A stretch of DNA of 32,657 nt from a virus: positions 1-32,657 of the IMG/VR virus record IMGVR_UViG_3300046787_000027; one strand, written 5' to 3'. The position numbers were made by a program, and so were the translations under genes. The notes under the pieces were generated by a model, which saw only the letters and a program-made list of their open reading frames with translations, did no database searches and was not told the origin of the DNA. How positions within the stretch are numbered: the first letter of the stretch is position 1; each line of letters opens with the position of its first letter. Below are positions 6,431 through 12,228 of the stretch, in pieces.

Positions 6431-6515
6431 AAAAAGACCTTATGAAGTAAACCACCAGCGACCAAAAAGTCGCTAGCGAAATAACAATGATTCGCCAAAC
6501 GGCTTGCTTAGACAT
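6423..6515 (-). CDS. Tiny single-span membrane peptide (30 aa)
   Basis: A 30-codon frame from ATG 6515 to TAG 6423-6425 bridges two genes and overlaps each by 8 nt. Residues about 7-25 (WRIIVISLATFWSLVVYFI) form a clear transmembrane segment with a basic N-terminal flank. The tight overlap on both sides is the main support. Function unknown. Confidence 0.5.
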   Translation of the reverse strand: MSKQAVWRIIVISLATFWSLVVYFIRSFYD

Positions 6516-6765
6516 CTCTCATATCGTATTCAACAGAACGAGAATGGTCTGCCTCATCCAAGATGTGTTTAGAAAGACGCATACAGCCTTCTATCTCAAG
6601 TTCTTTGTATTGTTCAGCAGAGAACAGACCAAGCACACTTACCTTCTCGTAAATAATGTCTTCAATGCTCTCACCATAGATTCCTTCTGAATCTGTTTCA
6701 TATTCCATGACAACAGTAACTACTACAGAGCCTTCACCAACAGTTGTGTCAAATTCGTATTTCAT
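6508..6765 (-). CDS. Hypothetical acidic protein (85 aa)
   Basis: The 85-residue acidic protein opens with a beta-rich stretch (VVVTVVMEYE) and continues with a helical, Glu-rich remainder. No recognised family. It is first after a promoter-like element at 6811-6829 and has a TAAGGAT sequence ahead of its ATG, so it may head a sub-operon running down to 3709. Confidence 0.7.
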   Translation of the reverse strand: MKYEFDTTVGEGSVVVTVVMEYETDSEGIYGESIEDIIYEKVSVLGLFSAEQYKELEIEGCMRLSKHILDEADHSRSVEYDMRDV

Positions 6766-6810
6766 TGCTTAATCCTTAAAAGTACCCTTGCGAACTGCTT
6801 GGGCTGATGC

Positions 6811-6829
6811 AAGTATAGCAAACTAAACA
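6811..6829 (-). promoter_or_regulatory. Leftward promoter element sharing 19 bp with the rightward early promoter
   Basis: On the - strand TGTTTAGTTTGCTATACTT is identical to 9453-9471 of the rightward promoter. It holds an extended -10 (TGCTATACT), but the bases at the -35 position (ACTATA or CTATAT) are poor. It lies in the 90-nt gap upstream of the 85-residue gene and may need an activator or serve as an operator. Confidence 0.6.
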
Positions 6830-6855
6830 CAATATATAGTAGGTACTTTCCCTAA

Positions 6856-7257
6856 TCACAGATTTATTCCATTATTTGCTGCCCAAGAGTAGAGCCACTC
6901 TACAAACTCGTTTGCTTGTTCCTTGGTGAACTTTCTTGTTTGAAATCCTAGTTGGACAATCCCAGAGCCATCTAAATTCGGAACAATCTTGCTTTGAATG
7001 TCATCTGTTTCACGCATGTATTGGTCAACCAGTAAACGCTTCCAATCCTCGGAAGACCACTTAGCACCAAGATGCTGTGCTTGCTTGGCAATGTCGTTAA
7101 TCATTGCATGGTACTTTTCTTCTTGCTCACGGCTTTTATTTGCCAGCTTAATCTCCATTGTGAGATGTTTGCCAGAGTCCAAAGCTTTTTTAATCTTGTC
7201 CCAATTTAAACGAATACTAGTTTTCGCCTGTTCTGTGCTTGTCAAATGTAATATCAC
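6856..7257 (-). CDS. ninB: NinB-family recombination protein
   Basis: The 133-residue protein has the NinB/Orf pattern: an EIKLANKSREQEEKYHAMINDIAKQA block (about 36-61), GAKWSSEDWKRLLVDQYMRE (64-83) and a C-terminal QTRKFTKEQANEFVEWLYSWAA. NinB of lambda (Orf) binds single-stranded DNA and SSB and helps load recombinases in place of RecFOR. The likely start is GTG 7257, overlapping the VRR-NUC stop as GTGA. It lies apart from the ERF annealing gene but probably serves the same replication-recombination pathway. Confidence 0.88.
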   Translation of the reverse strand: MILHLTSTEQAKTSIRLNWDKIKKALDSGKHLTMEIKLANKSREQEEKYHAMINDIAKQAQHLGAKWSSEDWKRLLVDQYMRETDDIQSKIVPNLDGSGIVQLGFQTRKFTKEQANEFVEWLYSWAANNGINL

Positions 7258-7520
7258 TTGACTACCCCAATCATTCGTAGAGCCGCTTCTGGGCTATCAA
7301 TTCGTGCCAAGGTACTTCCAGACCAATTCTCGAAAAAGTCGGCTTGTAGCTTCGTTAAACGCTTTTTAGAGTCCGTTTTAATCTCCACCAGAAAGGTGTG
7401 ACCCTTGTAGCCAACCAAAAGGTCAACTGGTAGACCAATAATCCAGACATAAGCACCTGCTGCTCGCAATGCAGAAACTATCTGCTCTTGGTTCGCATCA
7501 ACTCTCGCTGCGTATCTCAT
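7254..7520 (-). CDS. VRR-NUC domain nuclease
   Basis: The 88-residue PD-(D/E)XK-fold enzyme. The site is D33 in PVDLLVGYKG, then E46-I-K48 in FLVEIKTD, with Q59 in TKLQADFF downstream. This is the minimal VRR-NUC domain found alone in many phages, where it likely acts as a Holliday-junction or flap endonuclease. Overlaps both neighbours by 4 nt (ATGA upstream; GTGA with ninB downstream), so expression is probably coupled to ninB. Confidence 0.92.
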   Translation of the reverse strand: MRYAARVDANQEQIVSALRAAGAYVWIIGLPVDLLVGYKGHTFLVEIKTDSKKRLTKLQADFFENWSGSTLARIDSPEAALRMIGVVK

Positions 7521-7729
7521 TCAAGTGTTCCTTCTCGCATCTGAGCCATATAAAAGCGAATTCTGTCTCTAGCACCAGTCCCATAAATCCGTTCTGCTCT
7601 TTCAAGTCTTGCACGAATCAGGTCACGATTCTTTGACCATTCCCAATTACGATAGAGTTCCCGAGCCTCTGCTTGCTCAAGAATTACCCTATCGCTTGGG
7701 CCTTGAATATTTCTTCTACTCCAAGTCAC
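7517..7729 (-). CDS. Hypothetical basic protein (70 aa)
   Basis: The 70-residue, Arg-rich, mostly helical protein (ARELYRNWEWSKNRDLIRARLERAERIYG) has no recognised family. The start is GTG 7729, 14 nt inside the preceding gene; no nearby in-frame ATG exists. Its position just upstream of two nucleases suggests a nucleic-acid role, but nothing in the sequence proves it. Confidence 0.65.
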   Translation of the reverse strand: MTWSRRNIQGPSDRVILEQAEARELYRNWEWSKNRDLIRARLERAERIYGTGARDRIRFYMAQMREGTLE

Positions 7730-7823
7730 CAGTCAATTCCAATGCTTTGTTTATCAGGTGTAAAGGATAAGGTACGCCTTCACGCACCTTGTCCAGTAGT
7801 TTCATAGCTTCATAGTGGCTCAT
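7716..7823 (-). CDS. Tiny protein (35 aa)
   Basis: ATG at 7823 overlaps the previous TGA (ATGA); TAG at 7716-7718. The 35 residues (MSHYEAMKLLDKVREGVPYPLHLINKALELTGDLE) consist of two short helices. No known family. It is supported by the overlap chain and by filling a gap. Confidence 0.6.
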   Translation of the reverse strand: MSHYEAMKLLDKVREGVPYPLHLINKALELTGDLE

Positions 7824-7987
7824 TCTTTCCTCATTCCATCCATATCAAGCAAATGACTAAATTGTTTTAATTCGCTTAATATTTCAATTTGTTTTTCAAG
7901 ATGTTTAATGCGTTTTTCTTGGTCATCAAATCTGTCTTTAAGAATTTCCAATAGTTCAGTAAAAACTTTCCAACCTTCATCAGTCAT
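7820..7987 (-). CDS. Small coiled-coil protein (55 aa)
   Basis: ATG at 7987 overlaps the initiator gene's TGA by 4 nt; TGA at 7820-7822 overlaps the next ATG. Residues about 8-48 form a continuous amphipathic helix (ELLEILKDRF...QEKRIKHLEKQIEILSEL), probably a dimerising coiled coil. It could be a partner of the initiator upstream, but this is inferred only from position. Confidence 0.7.
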   Translation of the reverse strand: MTDEGWKVFTELLEILKDRFDDQEKRIKHLEKQIEILSELKQFSHLLDMDGMRKE

Positions 7988-8757
7988 GCTTTTCTCCTGT
8001 AAGCATTGAGAATTGCTCGTTCTTCAGGTGTTGGAGGACGAGTTACTTTTTCATCCTGCTTAATTTTTAGCAATGCAGGGTCAGGCTCATTTGACGCTGG
8101 AACTGTGAGCCTCACTATGTCAGTAGGATTTTGTTTAGGTGCATTGGTGTTGCGTACCCAATTACGCCATGTAGCAAACCAGTCCAGCTTCACTCCTTTC
8201 TGACCTGCTTGGGCTATCCAGTAGTCCTTGAATTTATCGAATGTTTGAGTAGGGTGAAGTTCTTTCCGCTCTTGAACACAGAAATCCCTCCATTCAACTG
8301 GTAAACAAAAATCTGGAGAGAGGCGTGAGCCTCGCTTGTTTTTATCTATTGGTTTATGGTTATTGGTTATTGGTTTATGGTTAGGGTTATCTTTGGAAAC
8401 CATTTGGGTTTCTTGTGGGATAGCATCTGGGTTTAATTTAGGTCTTCCACCTAGCTTACCAACAGCACGATTACGCTCTGCTTTGGCTTGATAAGCTGAA
8501 ATAGTCTCATCGCATCTTTTGTGAAACCAGCAATCATTAGCAATGTCAAACATGAAGAATTCTTCAAGAACTGTTTGAACAGCATCAGAATGACCAGACA
8601 TTCTTATCCGTCTGGAAACCTCTTGGGTTTTGTTTGGGATAGGTTTTTCACTTGTGTAGTACAAGTCTAGCAATCGCCTAAATGCCAAGTCTTCATAGAT
8701 TGACAAATGAGCCGTGTCGTGAATGTAGTCACTCACATGAAAAGAATAGTAGTGCAT
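7984..8757 (-). CDS. DUF1376 replication initiator-like protein
   Basis: The 257-residue protein. The N-terminal DUF1376 domain (about 1-95) begins MHYYSFHVSDYIHDTAHLS and includes EDLAFRRLLDLYYTSEKP. A disordered linker follows (about 95-145, with KAERNRAVGKLGGRPK and NHKPI repeats). The C-terminal domain (about 145-205) carries the PDFCLP...FKDYWIAQ...DWFATWRNWV pattern of phage initiator/helicase-recruiting tails. By analogy with lambda O, it would bind the origin and recruit the host helicase; no phage helicase is present. Direct repeats inside its linker region (8348-8383) are candidate origin iterons. RBS AGGCGG precedes the ATG. Confidence 0.85.
   Translation of the reverse strand: MHYYSFHVSDYIHDTAHLSIYEDLAFRRLLDLYYTSEKPIPNKTQEVSRRIRMSGHSDAVQTVLEEFFMFDIANDCWFHKRCDETISAYQAKAERNRAVGKLGGRPKLNPDAIPQETQMVSKDNPNHKPITNNHKPIDKNKRGSRLSPDFCLPVEWRDFCVQERKELHPTQTFDKFKDYWIAQAGQKGVKLDWFATWRNWVRNTNAPKQNPTDIVRLTVPASNEPDPALLKIKQDEKVTRPPTPEERAILNAYRRKA
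8348..8383. repeat. Direct repeats inside the initiator gene (candidate origin iterons)
   Basis: ATTGGTTTATGGTTA occurs at 8348-8362 and again at 8369-8383, a spacing of 21 bp (two helical turns). Further GGTTA units lie at 8365 and 8385. The repeats encode NHKPI twice in the flexible linker. Lambda carries its origin iterons in the same place, within gene O. Confidence 0.55.
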
Positions 8758-8860
8758 ATCCGCCTTTTAAACACCCCTGAAAAGAAACTGCGGCAGGAGA
8801 GGGGATAACTCTTTTCGGTTGGGTAATTAGTCCAACCTAGCCGTGTTTCAAAACATTGTA

Positions 8861-9232
8861 TCAAATACTTTGATGGTTAGAAATACCTTTTGATAAATCT
8901 TTGCCAAACAATCGAGTTGCCTGTTGTTTCATCACAGCATACTCAGATTTCGTAAATATGCCTTTAGCGTTTCGCAAGTCAAAAGGATTCAGCTTGCAAC
9001 GAGTTTCCTCATCTGGCAGCACAGGCTTATTTTCAATCAAGTCATCGTGCAATGTGTACTGTGCTACGTTATAGCGTCCAACCTTGACAATCTTTGTGGT
9101 CAGCTTACCTTGGCTACGCAGTTTCTTGGCTGTTGACAGGACTGTAGCTTGTGGCATACCAGTCAGGTTAGCAACTTCATGTGAAGTCAATGGGCCATTT
9201 TGCAGGGCTTTGATTACTCGTTCTTGTGTCAT
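8861..9232 (-). CDS. Winged helix-turn-helix regulator
   Basis: The 123-residue protein from ATG 9232 (overlapping the previous TGA as ATGA). The N-terminal winged helix (about 4-58): ERVIKALQNGPLTSHEVANLTGMPQATVLSTAKKLRSQGKL, followed by a wing strand (TKIVKVGRYNVAQYTL). The C-terminal half is polar and unrecognised, possibly for dimerisation. It probably controls early promoters with the Cro-like protein, or assists origin binding since the initiator gene follows it. Confidence 0.82.
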   Translation of the reverse strand: MTQERVIKALQNGPLTSHEVANLTGMPQATVLSTAKKLRSQGKLTTKIVKVGRYNVAQYTLHDDLIENKPVLPDEETRCKLNPFDLRNAKGIFTKSEYAVMKQQATRLFGKDLSKGISNHQSI

Positions 9233-9381
9233 TTGAACCACTCTGGTTTAAGTTCTTTTAGTTGATAGATGCGTAACTGTGGGATTTTCTGCCAATGATT
9301 GACAGCAGCCCGAGTTATGCCAAGGATTCTAGCAAGCTCACTCTGTGAGCCAGCAAGTGTGATAGCAGTTTGTTTGTCCAT
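9229..9381 (-). CDS. Cro-like repressor (50 aa)
   Basis: The 50-residue DNA-binding protein has a helix-turn-helix at about 12-32 (SQSELARILGITRAAVNHWQK), followed by a short IPQLRIYQLKELKPEW C-terminus as in Cro/YdaS-type proteins. It is the first gene of the leftward operon, next to two divergent promoters, the expected place for a Cro. The -10 at 9388-9393 ends 6 nt before the ATG and no Shine-Dalgarno is present, so the mRNA is probably leaderless. It would repress one or both divergent promoters. No larger CI-like repressor was found. Confidence 0.85.
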   Translation of the reverse strand: MDKQTAITLAGSQSELARILGITRAAVNHWQKIPQLRIYQLKELKPEWFK

Positions 9382-9387
9382 GTTTTG

Positions 9388-9393
9388 AGTATA
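9388..9393 (-). promoter_or_regulatory. Leftward early promoter -10, leaderless start
   Basis: TATACT on the - strand, with GCTATACT shared with the other two promoter elements. The -35 region is weak (GTGTTG at 17-nt spacing). A start 6-7 nt downstream falls on the A of the Cro-like ATG at 9381. Confidence 0.6.
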
Positions 9394-9442
9394 GCTTAGT
9401 TAACAAAATACAACACTAGGGAAAATACTTAGAAAATAATTG

Positions 9443-9470
9443 TTGACCTGTCTGTTTAGTTTGCTATACT
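9443..9470 (+). promoter_or_regulatory. Rightward early promoter
   Basis: TTGACC (9443-9448), a 16-nt spacer and TATACT (9465-9470) with an extended TGC before the -10: a strong sigma70-type promoter. An 8-bp inverted repeat, AATTGTTG at 9438-9445 and CAACAATT at 9483-9490, flanks it and may be operator half-sites. Confidence 0.85.
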
Positions 9471-9478
9471 TCACTCAA

Positions 9479-9500
9479 CCCGCAACAATTCGTAAGCGGG
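9479..9500 (+). promoter_or_regulatory. Leader hairpin upstream of the first rightward gene
   Basis: CCCGC pairs with GCGGG around a 12-nt loop that contains CAACAATT. It is followed directly by CAATTAAGGA and the ATG at 9518. The same hairpin-plus-RBS arrangement recurs at 9687-9722. Confidence 0.5.
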
Positions 9501-9517
9501 CAATTAAGGAAAAGCAA

Positions 9518-9679
9518 ATGACACGCACAGTAATCAAAACATCTACAGGCTTCGTAGTTTATGGCGCATTTACTTCAATGATGCGTTTAGATACAAACGG
9601 CAATGTGGTGTACAGCAACATGAACGCTGACTCCAAAGAATACAAAGCAATGTTCCAAACATTCAAAAAATCAATCTAA
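9518..9679 (+). CDS. First rightward early protein (53 aa)
   Basis: The 53-residue protein begins MTRTVIKTSTGFVVYGAFTSMMRL. I chose the ATG at 9518, preceded by AAGGAAAAG and lying downstream of the promoter; in-frame upstream codons overlap the promoter itself. It appears beta-rich and ends in a basic helix (AMFQTFKKSI). Unknown function. As the first gene after the strongest promoter it should be expressed earliest, a typical place for host-takeover or anti-defence proteins, though that is inference. Confidence 0.78.
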   Translation: MTRTVIKTSTGFVVYGAFTSMMRLDTNGNVVYSNMNADSKEYKAMFQTFKKSI

Positions 9680-9686
9680 ATCAACA

Positions 9687-9702
9687 GGGGGCTTAGTCCC
9701 CC
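9687..9702 (+). promoter_or_regulatory. GC hairpin ahead of the second rightward gene
   Basis: GGGGG and CCCCC form a 5-bp stem around CTTAGT, with no T-run. It is followed by AATTAAGGAGAACCAAATG, nearly identical to the leader of the first gene. Confidence 0.5.
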
Positions 9703-9718
9703 AATTAAGGAGAACCAA

Positions 9719-9799
9719 ATGAAAGAGAAGTTAATTGAATGGACGCTTGCTGTCATCATCTTTGGCGGTATCGGTGTAATGTTGGCATGGAAAGGCTAA
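9719..9799 (+). CDS. Tiny membrane peptide (26 aa)
   Basis: ATG at 9719 has AAGGAG 6 nt upstream, one of the best ribosome sites in the window. The peptide MKEKLIEWTLAVIIFGGIGVMLAWKG has one transmembrane segment (about 8-23) with charged ends. Function unknown; very short early membrane peptides of phages can inhibit host membrane enzymes or block superinfection. Confidence 0.65.
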   Translation: MKEKLIEWTLAVIIFGGIGVMLAWKG

Positions 9800-9801
9800 T
9801 C

Positions 9802-9999
9802 ATGAACGAACCAGCATTTCCAACACCAACGCACAACTTGCAAAACGATGGCATGACCTTGCGTGACTACTTTGCGGCTAAGGCTATGTTAGGTATTTTG
9901 TTTGAGGGCTTAAATGAAGCTGAAACAGCCGAAAATGCTTATGCAATTGCAGACGCAATGCTAAGTGCTAGAAGCACGGAGAAAGCGAGGGAAGCATGA
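9802..9999 (+). CDS. Conserved early phage protein (65 aa)
   Basis: The 65-residue protein from ATG 9802 begins MNEPAFPTPTHN and contains GMTLRDYFAAKAMLGIL, a block found in many short proteins of Gram-negative phages and prophages with unknown role. The C-terminal half is helical and Ala/Glu-rich. The stop overlaps the next ATG (ATGA). Confidence 0.82.
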   Translation: MNEPAFPTPTHNLQNDGMTLRDYFAAKAMLGILFEGLNEAETAENAYAIADAMLSARSTEKAREA

Positions 10000-10154
10000 A
10001 CACAGAACAATTAAGACGCAAGGCTCGTCAACTGTACAACAACAGTTTAGTGCCTCAAGAAGTCAATCAATACAACCAACGTAAATGGGTAAGAGCAGTT
10101 CTTAAACTTGGTGACAAGTGGTTAGTTGCTAAACAGATTGGCAGAATCCAATGA
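9996..10154 (+). CDS. Small basic protein (52 aa)
   Basis: ATG at 9996 overlaps the previous TGA (ATGA) and the stop overlaps the next ATG. The 52 residues are basic (about 10 Arg/Lys) with helical MNTEQLRRKARQLYNN and WVRAVLKLGDKW segments, suggesting nucleic-acid binding. No family recognised. Confidence 0.75.
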   Translation: MNTEQLRRKARQLYNNSLVPQEVNQYNQRKWVRAVLKLGDKWLVAKQIGRIQ

Positions 10155-10321
10155 CCAGAGAAGACGCAATCAAGGACTTATCACATGGCTTGTATTGTGT
10201 TTACTGTACTGAACCTAAGACCTATGGCTCTTGCTGTTCAGAAAACCACTTCGTAGAGTTTGAAGACCTCTACGATGAAGACAAAGAAGCAATGATTAAA
10301 GAATATTTAAAGGAAGAATGA
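10151..10321 (+). CDS. Small acidic Cys-containing protein (56 aa)
   Basis: The 56-residue protein has C16-x2-C19 and C28-C29, a possible zinc-binding knuckle, followed by an acidic helical tail (EFEDLYDEDKEAMIKEYLKEE). Start overlaps the previous stop by 4 nt. No family recognised; the tail could mimic DNA, but that is speculation. Confidence 0.75.
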   Translation: MTREDAIKDLSHGLYCVYCTEPKTYGSCCSENHFVEFEDLYDEDKEAMIKEYLKEE

Positions 10322-10322
10322 A

Positions 10323-10937
10323 ATGGTACATAAGAAGTTAATGAACGCTCGTATGATTTTGCAATCTATGCAGCTAAAGAAGTCAGGACACAATAAGTTT
10401 GCTGGCTACCAATATTTTGAACTGGGCGATTTTCTGCCTCAAATCAATGAGATTTTTCATGGTCATGGATTATGTGGAGTTATCTCATATGACACAGACT
10501 ATGCAAGTCTTACAATCACAGACGTTGACGATGGTACTAATATTGTCATTACATCACCAATGGTAGAAGCCAATTTAAAAGGCGCACACGCTATCCAAAA
10601 CCTTGGTGCAGTAGAGACATACCAGCGCAGGTATCTCTGGATGACAGCAATGGAAATCGTTGAGCATGATGCTCTCGATTCATCTGCGCCATTAAAAGAA
10701 GAAAAAAAATCTCCAGTAATTTCTCCTCGGGGTGGAATTGGTGAAGACTTACCTCAAGAAATTAAAGAGTTCTTGCAAGAGTTTGCAATCTCTATATCAG
10801 AGTTAGTCAAAAATGGCAAGGCAACAGAAGCCTTGTTGATGATTGACGAACAACAGTTGGAGGCAGACCAAAAGGTTTATTTGTCAAACCAACTTGAATC
10901 AAGTGTACGTTCAGCAATTAAGAAAGCGAAAGGTTAA
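10323..10937 (+). CDS. erf: ERF-family single-strand annealing protein
   Basis: The 204-residue protein. The N-terminal ERF domain (about 5-125) shows the KKSGHNKFAGYQYFELGDFLPQINEIF pattern, a central beta region and GAHAIQNLGAVETYQRRYLWMTAMEI, the hallmark ERF block. ERF proteins, as in P22, form rings on single-stranded DNA and anneal complementary strands, circularising the genome and driving RecA-independent recombination. The C-terminal region (130-204) is a separate helical domain, perhaps for partner binding. The SSB-like gene follows by 2 nt, supporting a joint annealing function. Confidence 0.93.
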   Translation: MVHKKLMNARMILQSMQLKKSGHNKFAGYQYFELGDFLPQINEIFHGHGLCGVISYDTDYASLTITDVDDGTNIVITSPMVEANLKGAHAIQNLGAVETYQRRYLWMTAMEIVEHDALDSSAPLKEEKKSPVISPRGGIGEDLPQEIKEFLQEFAISISELVKNGKATEALLMIDEQQLEADQKVYLSNQLESSVRSAIKKAKG

Positions 10938-10939
10938 TA

Positions 10940-11182
10940 ATGGAATACGACAACACTAATCGAGGCTCACTCTTTAAGAATGACCGAAAAGACGATGCTA
11001 AATTTCCTGATTACAAAGGAAGCATTAACGTAGATGGAACAGACTACTGGCTGTCTGCTTGGATTAAGGTTAGCAAAGATGGTGCTAAGTTCATGTCTTT
11101 GTCTGTCAAGAATAAGAACGCAGATGTGCAGCCTAAGAAAAAGGTAAAGCAAGAAGAATTTGATGATGACGCGCCATTTTAA
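10940..11182 (+). CDS. SSB-like / DUF736-type protein
   Basis: The 80-residue protein. Residues about 1-58 (GSLFKND...FPDYKGSINVDGTDYWLSAWIKV...GAKFMSLSVK) match small OB-like DUF736-type folds. The tail EEFDDDAPF resembles the acidic DDDIPF tip by which SSB binds partner proteins. Most likely it binds single-stranded DNA or acts as an SSB mimic alongside ERF. It is shorter than cellular SSB. Confidence 0.78.
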   Translation: MEYDNTNRGSLFKNDRKDDAKFPDYKGSINVDGTDYWLSAWIKVSKDGAKFMSLSVKNKNADVQPKKKVKQEEFDDDAPF

Positions 11183-11191
11183 GGAGATAAC

Positions 11192-11398
11192 ATGAACTAT
11201 TTACCTGAAGAAACCAAAATGAAAGGCACTTTAATAAGTGCTCAAAGAATTGACCACAATCCAACTGTTGAGGAAAATATTGATGAGCGAATTCGTTATC
11301 TTGAATCTGAATTGCAACGACTAAAAGAGTCAAAAGAAAGTCTTGCACCACTTTTAAAGATGCGGATTCGAGACATTCGACAAGCAATGGATTATTAA
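11192..11398 (+). CDS. Small coiled-coil early protein (68 aa)
   Basis: The 68-residue protein has AAGGAG upstream of ATG 11192. The N-terminus is extended (MNYLPEETKMKGTLISAQRI); residues about 27-65 form a coiled coil (NIDERIRYLESELQRLKESKESLAPL...MRIRDIRQAM). No recognised family. Confidence 0.75.
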   Translation: MNYLPEETKMKGTLISAQRIDHNPTVEENIDERIRYLESELQRLKESKESLAPLLKMRIRDIRQAMDY

Positions 11399-11402
11399 GT
11401 TT

Positions 11403-11534
11403 ATGAAGCCAAAAGCGGATGCTGTGCGGGTGTCAGGTCGCGGTGCAACTCCGTCCCGTTTTGCAATCACAGACGCAGCGAGTAGGCTTCACCATTTATG
11501 GGCGAAAGTGGCTAGAAATAGCGGACGAACATGA
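11403..11534 (+). CDS. Small basic protein (43 aa)
   Basis: The frame from ATG 11403 ends at TGA 11532-11534, overlapping the next ATG by 4 nt. The product is Arg-rich (VRVSGRGATPSRFAITDAASRLHHLWAKVARNSGRT). Its first half is visibly more GC-rich than its surroundings, hinting at a different origin. No family recognised; no clear ribosome site. Confidence 0.58.
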   Translation: MKPKADAVRVSGRGATPSRFAITDAASRLHHLWAKVARNSGRT

Positions 11535-11917
11535 GTAGCCCGCCTAATCAAATGCGGAACTCTCTGGCTAGTCATACTGACTTCCGAGATTTCCGAGGCT
11601 TGATTCCCGAAAACTCGCATTTCTTGCCTAGCAACATAGACATGATATGTGAGAGGAGAGGACACTTCTTAATTGGCGAATGGAAAAAGCCAAACGAGAA
11701 AATGGCAAAAGGTCAAGAGTTGCTATTAAGGGCTTTTGCTCAAGTGCCTAAATTTACTGTGATTATCATTGTTGGTGACACAGATACGCAGTACACAACT
11801 GTCGGTAATGTTTTCCAAGTTCCGACATTTGGTAACTGTAAAAAGATTGGTGAGGGTCTTGATTTCTTGAAAGACTTTTATGTGATGTGGTACGAATTTG
11901 CAAACTCAAAAGGATAG
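11531..11917 (+). CDS. Possible PD-(D/E)XK nuclease
   Basis: The 128-residue protein. NIDMI (D37) followed by FLIGEWK (E50-x-K52), a helix (KMAKGQELLLRAFAQ) and a beta strand (FTVIIIVGD) fit the core order of restriction-endonuclease-like nucleases. It sits with ERF, SSB and MazG genes, where a recombination exonuclease would be expected. The family is not certain: the fold is inferred from motif spacing only. It may also be a non-catalytic relative. Confidence 0.6.
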   Translation: MSSPPNQMRNSLASHTDFRDFRGLIPENSHFLPSNIDMICERRGHFLIGEWKKPNEKMAKGQELLLRAFAQVPKFTVIIIVGDTDTQYTTVGNVFQVPTFGNCKKIGEGLDFLKDFYVMWYEFANSKG

Positions 11918-11919
11918 AT

Positions 11920-12228
11920 ATGTCATACGCAAATGTTGAAATGCGAATAATTCAATGGGCAGAGGCTCGCAAGATTATTCCTAATAGCACTCCAGATGTG
12001 CAGCTTCTTAAAGCAATGTCAGAACTAGGCGAACTAGCTGATGCAACCATCAAAAAAGACAGAGAAGCAATCATCGATGCTGTTGGTGACGTAATGGTTT
12101 GTTTGGTAAATTACTGCGCCCTACAAGACATAAATCTGATAGACTGTATGGAAGTTGCATACGACCAGATAAAGAATCGTAGGGGTACGCTTTTGCCTAA
12201 CGGAGTCTTTGTAAAAGATATTACTTAG
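11920..12228 (+). CDS. MazG-like nucleotide pyrophosphohydrolase
   Basis: The 102-residue protein from ATG 11920 (AAGGA upstream). It has the MazG-like metal site E35-x2-E38 in SELGELAD and D53-x3-D57 in DAVGDVMV, with a C-terminal YDQIKNRRG helix. Enzymes of this all-alpha NTP pyrophosphatase class cleave nucleoside triphosphates, and phage versions are proposed to lower ppGpp-type alarm signals or clean nucleotide pools. Last gene of the + strand operon; its stop overlaps the convergent - strand gene by 8 nt. Confidence 0.88.
   Translation: MSYANVEMRIIQWAEARKIIPNSTPDVQLLKAMSELGELADATIKKDREAIIDAVGDVMVCLVNYCALQDINLIDCMEVAYDQIKNRRGTLLPNGVFVKDIT

Noticed and set aside
8758-8860. Extra gene in the 103-nt gap upstream of the initiator
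   Set aside because: No start codon with ribosome site and adequate frame was seen on either strand; only a GGTTGG/CCAACC hairpin near 8816-8836.
9440-9517. Upstream in-frame extension of the first rightward gene
   Set aside because: The extension runs through the -35 and -10 of the promoter and would not be transcribed.
11425-11462. tRNA-like T-arm (GGTGCAACTCC) in a GC-rich patch
   Set aside because: No matching acceptor, D or anticodon arms could be folded around it, and it lies in a plausible 43-codon frame.
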